DNA of 64,000 bases from Aminobacter niigataensis (GTDB taxonomy: Bacteria > Pseudomonadota > Alphaproteobacteria > Rhizobiales > Rhizobiaceae). The DNA lies in the NCBI RefSeq assembly GCF_014200015.1, contig NZ_JACHOT010000001.1:1860001-1924000 (forward strand), read 5' to 3'. A program made the position numbers and the translations under genes. A model generated the notes under the pieces. The model did not search any database. It was given only the letters and a program-made list of their open reading frames with translations, and was not told the origin of the DNA. This document shows positions 61,937-64,000 of this stretch, piece by piece (position 1 is the first letter of the stretch; each line of letters opens with the position of its first letter).

Positions 61937-63118
61937 TCACCGTTCCGGCAGCGGCGGGATGAGGGCGATAAGCAGCAATGCCGCAACGACCAGCGCTGCG
62001 GCCGCAATGGCAAGCGGCAGCAGGCCGAGCGTGATGAAGGGCGCAACCGCCGCGGTGCCCGCCGCCGTGGTGCCGAGGATCGCCACCACCACCAGCGCTG
62101 CACCGCGGGCATCGTCGCCCTGCGAGGCCACGACGGCGCGGTGGAAGCCAGGCGGGCCGCGGAACCCGAGGCCGAGGTTGAAAGGCACAAACAATGCGGT
62201 CACCACCAACGTGTTGGCGCCTCCCATCAGCGCATAGGCGAGCATCGCCACGCCACCAAGCGCGGACAGGCCCGTGCCGAACCAGATCATGCGCTCGGCG
62301 CCGAAGCGCCCGGTCAGCCTGCCGGTCCAGTTGGCAGCAATGATGAAGGTGGCGATGCCCGTGATCTGCATGATGATGAAGTCCTTGAGCCCGGCGCCAA
62401 GTGCGGCGACGAACACCGTCGGTGCGGCAAAGACGATCACCAGCAGCGCGCCGAGCGTGAAGGCATGGCTTACCGCGTATCGCAGGAAGGTGGCATCGCG
62501 CAGCAGATGGGCATAGCCGCCGGCTCCCTTGCCGGTCGTCAGCGCCGGCAGATGGCGGCTCAGTGCGCCGACAGCGGCTGCCAGCAGCAACGCCAGCACG
62601 GCAATGACGTCGAACGAGGCGGTCCAGCCGGCGAGCGACAGCAGCCACACGCCAGCTACAGGCGCAAGCGCCGGCGTCAGCGACTCGATGGAGCCGAGCA
62701 GGCCGAGCTTGCTGACCGCGCGATCGTCGCCAAACAGCGCCCGGATCATGCCCGGCGCGAAAACCGCAGCCGCCGAACCCGCCGCGCCCTGCAGGAAGCG
62801 CAGGCCGATCAGCATGTCGAGCGACGTGCTCATACCGGCAACCGCGGAGACCAGGCCGTAGGCGACGAGCGAAGCCACAAGCAGGCGGCGCTGGTCGAAA
62901 TGCGCGCCAAGCGTGCCGAAGGCGAGCAGGCCGACCGCCGAGCCGGTGACGAATGCCGCCAGCACGAACTGCGCCTGGCCATAGGTTCCGCCCAGCACCT
63001 CGGGCAGGCTCGGCACGGCCGGCAGCACGAGATCCGTGCCGGCTATGCCGAGCACAGTGCTGGTCACGACGAGAGCGAAGGCGATGCCTGCATGGCCGCC
63101 ATGCTTGCCGGTGGTCAT
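61937..63118 (-). CDS. MFS transporter, Bcr/CflA-like
   Basis: A 393-residue protein with 12 predicted helices. GIAGTDLVLPAVPSLPEVLGGTYGQAQFVLAAFVTGSAVGLLAFGTLG at the start matches the Bcr/CflA drug efflux branch. Substrate unknown. It is 54 bases upstream of recO on the same strand. Confidence 0.83.
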   Translation of the reverse strand: MTTGKHGGHAGIAFALVVTSTVLGIAGTDLVLPAVPSLPEVLGGTYGQAQFVLAAFVTGSAVGLLAFGTLGAHFDQRRLLVASLVAYGLVSAVAGMSTSLDMLIGLRFLQGAAGSAAAVFAPGMIRALFGDDRAVSKLGLLGSIESLTPALAPVAGVWLLSLAGWTASFDVIAVLALLLAAAVGALSRHLPALTTGKGAGGYAHLLRDATFLRYAVSHAFTLGALLVIVFAAPTVFVAALGAGLKDFIIMQITGIATFIIAANWTGRLTGRFGAERMIWFGTGLSALGGVAMLAYALMGGANTLVVTALFVPFNLGLGFRGPPGFHRAVVASQGDDARGAALVVVAILGTTAAGTAAVAPFITLGLLPLAIAAAALVVAALLLIALIPPLPER

Positions 63119-63286
63119 TGTCTAGCCAGTCTTGGATTGAGGGCTTTTTTCGGGAGGGCGTCAGTGCCCCATCACAGACGGCGGGTCAAGCAAAGCCGTT
63201 TGGTCCAGTTGCATCGCCATCGCAGCACAACCTGCCAATGTCCAGTGCCAAAGCGGCCGCCGCCCGGGGACGGCGGCCGCCTCGCG

Positions 63287-64000
63287 TCAGGCCAACCGGG
63301 GGCGCAGCACGCGCGTTCCGGCCCAGTCGAGTGCCAGCATCGCCAGCAGCGAGATGCCGACGAGCGGAAAGGCGATGCCGCCGATGGCAAGGATGGCGAT
63401 CAGCCCGCGAAACACCCTTGGATCTTCGGGCAGCGGCGGCACGCCGAGCGAGCCCGCCGGTCGGCGCTTCCACCACATCACCCCTGCCGATACGGCGAGC
63501 AGCACGATGCCCAGGCAGGCCGCCAGCAGCACCAGCTGGTTGGCGAGACCGAATTCCTGGCCCATATGCACAGAGATGCCCCATTCCATCCATTTGCCAC
63601 CCGCACCGTAGTCGGCAAAGCCCATGTCGATCAGCGGCTCGCCGCTGTACTGGTCGAGATGGATCACCCGCTGCTGGCTGGCATCATCAGGATAGACTGA
63701 GCCGGTATAGACGCCCGTCGGCTTGCCAGGGATCGCGACCGCATAGCCGCGATGCAGGCCAAGCCTGTCGAAAGTCTCGACCGCTCTGTCCAACCCGATC
63801 GGCGTGCCTGAGGTGGCGGATGATTCCGGCAGCCTGGCCTGCTCCAGCGACCACGACGTCTTGGAGACATGGTCGAGGTGTTCGCCCGATATCGGCACGT
63901 CGACGCGCACGCCCGAGGGGTAGCCGAAATTGCTGCCGTTGGCCCATTCGTTGACCTTCTCGCCCCAGACACCCGACCAGGGCATGCCGGTGATCGCCAG
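63287..64000 (-). CDS. PepSY-associated membrane protein, N-terminus cut off
   Basis: The frame continues past the end of the window (LAITGMPWSGVWG reads in from the edge). The visible 238 residues have PepSY-type text: TGMPWSGVW, a periplasmic region (about residues 6-145 of the visible part) including VIHLDQYSGEPLIDMGF, and three membrane helices near the C-terminus. Such proteins, sometimes linked to siderophore or iron handling, often sit beside TonB receptors; no neighbour is visible. Function not assigned. Confidence 0.75.
   Translation of the reverse strand: MAITGMPWSGVWGEKVNEWANGSNFGYPSGVRVDVPISGEHLDHVSKTSWSLEQARLPESSATSGTPIGLDRAVETFDRLGLHRGYAVAIPGKPTGVYTGSVYPDDASQQRVIHLDQYSGEPLIDMGFADYGAGGKWMEWGISVHMGQEFGLANQLVLLAACLGIVLLAVSAGVMWWKRRPAGSLGVPPLPEDPRVFRGLIAILAIGGIAFPLVGISLLAMLALDWAGTRVLRPRLA

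Overview
The window is about 65% GC with densely packed genes and reads as chromosome from an alphaproteobacterium of the Hyphomicrobiales (Rhizobiales), most like the Mesorhizobium/Aminobacter branch of the Phyllobacteriaceae. Evidence: the rpsF-rpsR-rplI ... dnaB-radA-cvpA-purF order, a short-type phosphatidylserine decarboxylase paired with pssA, TIGR02301 and LOG family genes, an Omp25/31-like surface protein, CtrA-type boxes and rhizobial-style palindromic intergenic repeats. I see no rRNA, tRNA, CRISPR array, transposase, integrase or phage gene.

Layout. 1-3004: end of an LTA-synthase-type phosphoglycerol transferase, then the S6-S18-L9 ribosomal block closed by a clear terminator. 3083-7469: cyclopropane fatty acid synthase, a small UPF0060 membrane protein and a large autotransporter. 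7872-15743: replication and repair genes dnaB and radA, then cvpA and purF. A divergent DUF6282/MFS catabolic-looking cassette with two GntR-type operators sits between cvpA and purF. 15772-23722: DoxX, SDR, SLC13 permease, a secreted endostatin/lectin-like protein, OsmC, EamA and an acyltransferase/AMP-ligase fusion. 23719-30484: pssA-psd phospholipid genes, an unusual Rrf2-flavoprotein fused gene, an arsR-atm1 metal/thiol export operon and a LysM protein. 30594-38759: LOG, RarD, then a tightly overlapped minus-strand set (DUF559, VOC, three GFA paralogues, prolyl aminopeptidase, citramalate synthase), and cysS. 39108-48726: small housekeeping and hypothetical genes (LysE exporter, SRAP, NUDIX, TIGR02301, dihydroorotase, YgfZ, HD phosphohydrolase, GST, LtrA, DUF4087, DUF3303). 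48789-56115: arsR-SRPBCC-SDR operon, an RLAN/ATP-grasp plus GNAT-C39 pair, an ECF sigma/anti-sigma pair and an MFS transporter. 56141-64000: vapBC, outer membrane protein, DUF2339 giant membrane protein, thioesterase-recO, MFS, and the end of a PepSY membrane protein cut by the window.

The most unusual items are: (i) one uninterrupted frame joining an Rrf2 regulator to a thioredoxin-reductase-like flavoenzyme, with an operator and -10 box ending exactly at the start codon; (ii) the RimK-like ligase next to a GNAT-papain-like-peptidase fusion, a predicted peptide-modification pair; (iii) the DUF6282/MFS cassette with matched palindromic operators but no local regulator, inserted into a conserved core gene order; (iv) the bacterial endostatin-like secreted protein; (v) three tandem GFA paralogues. 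Everything here is read from sequence; no database or alignment search was run.
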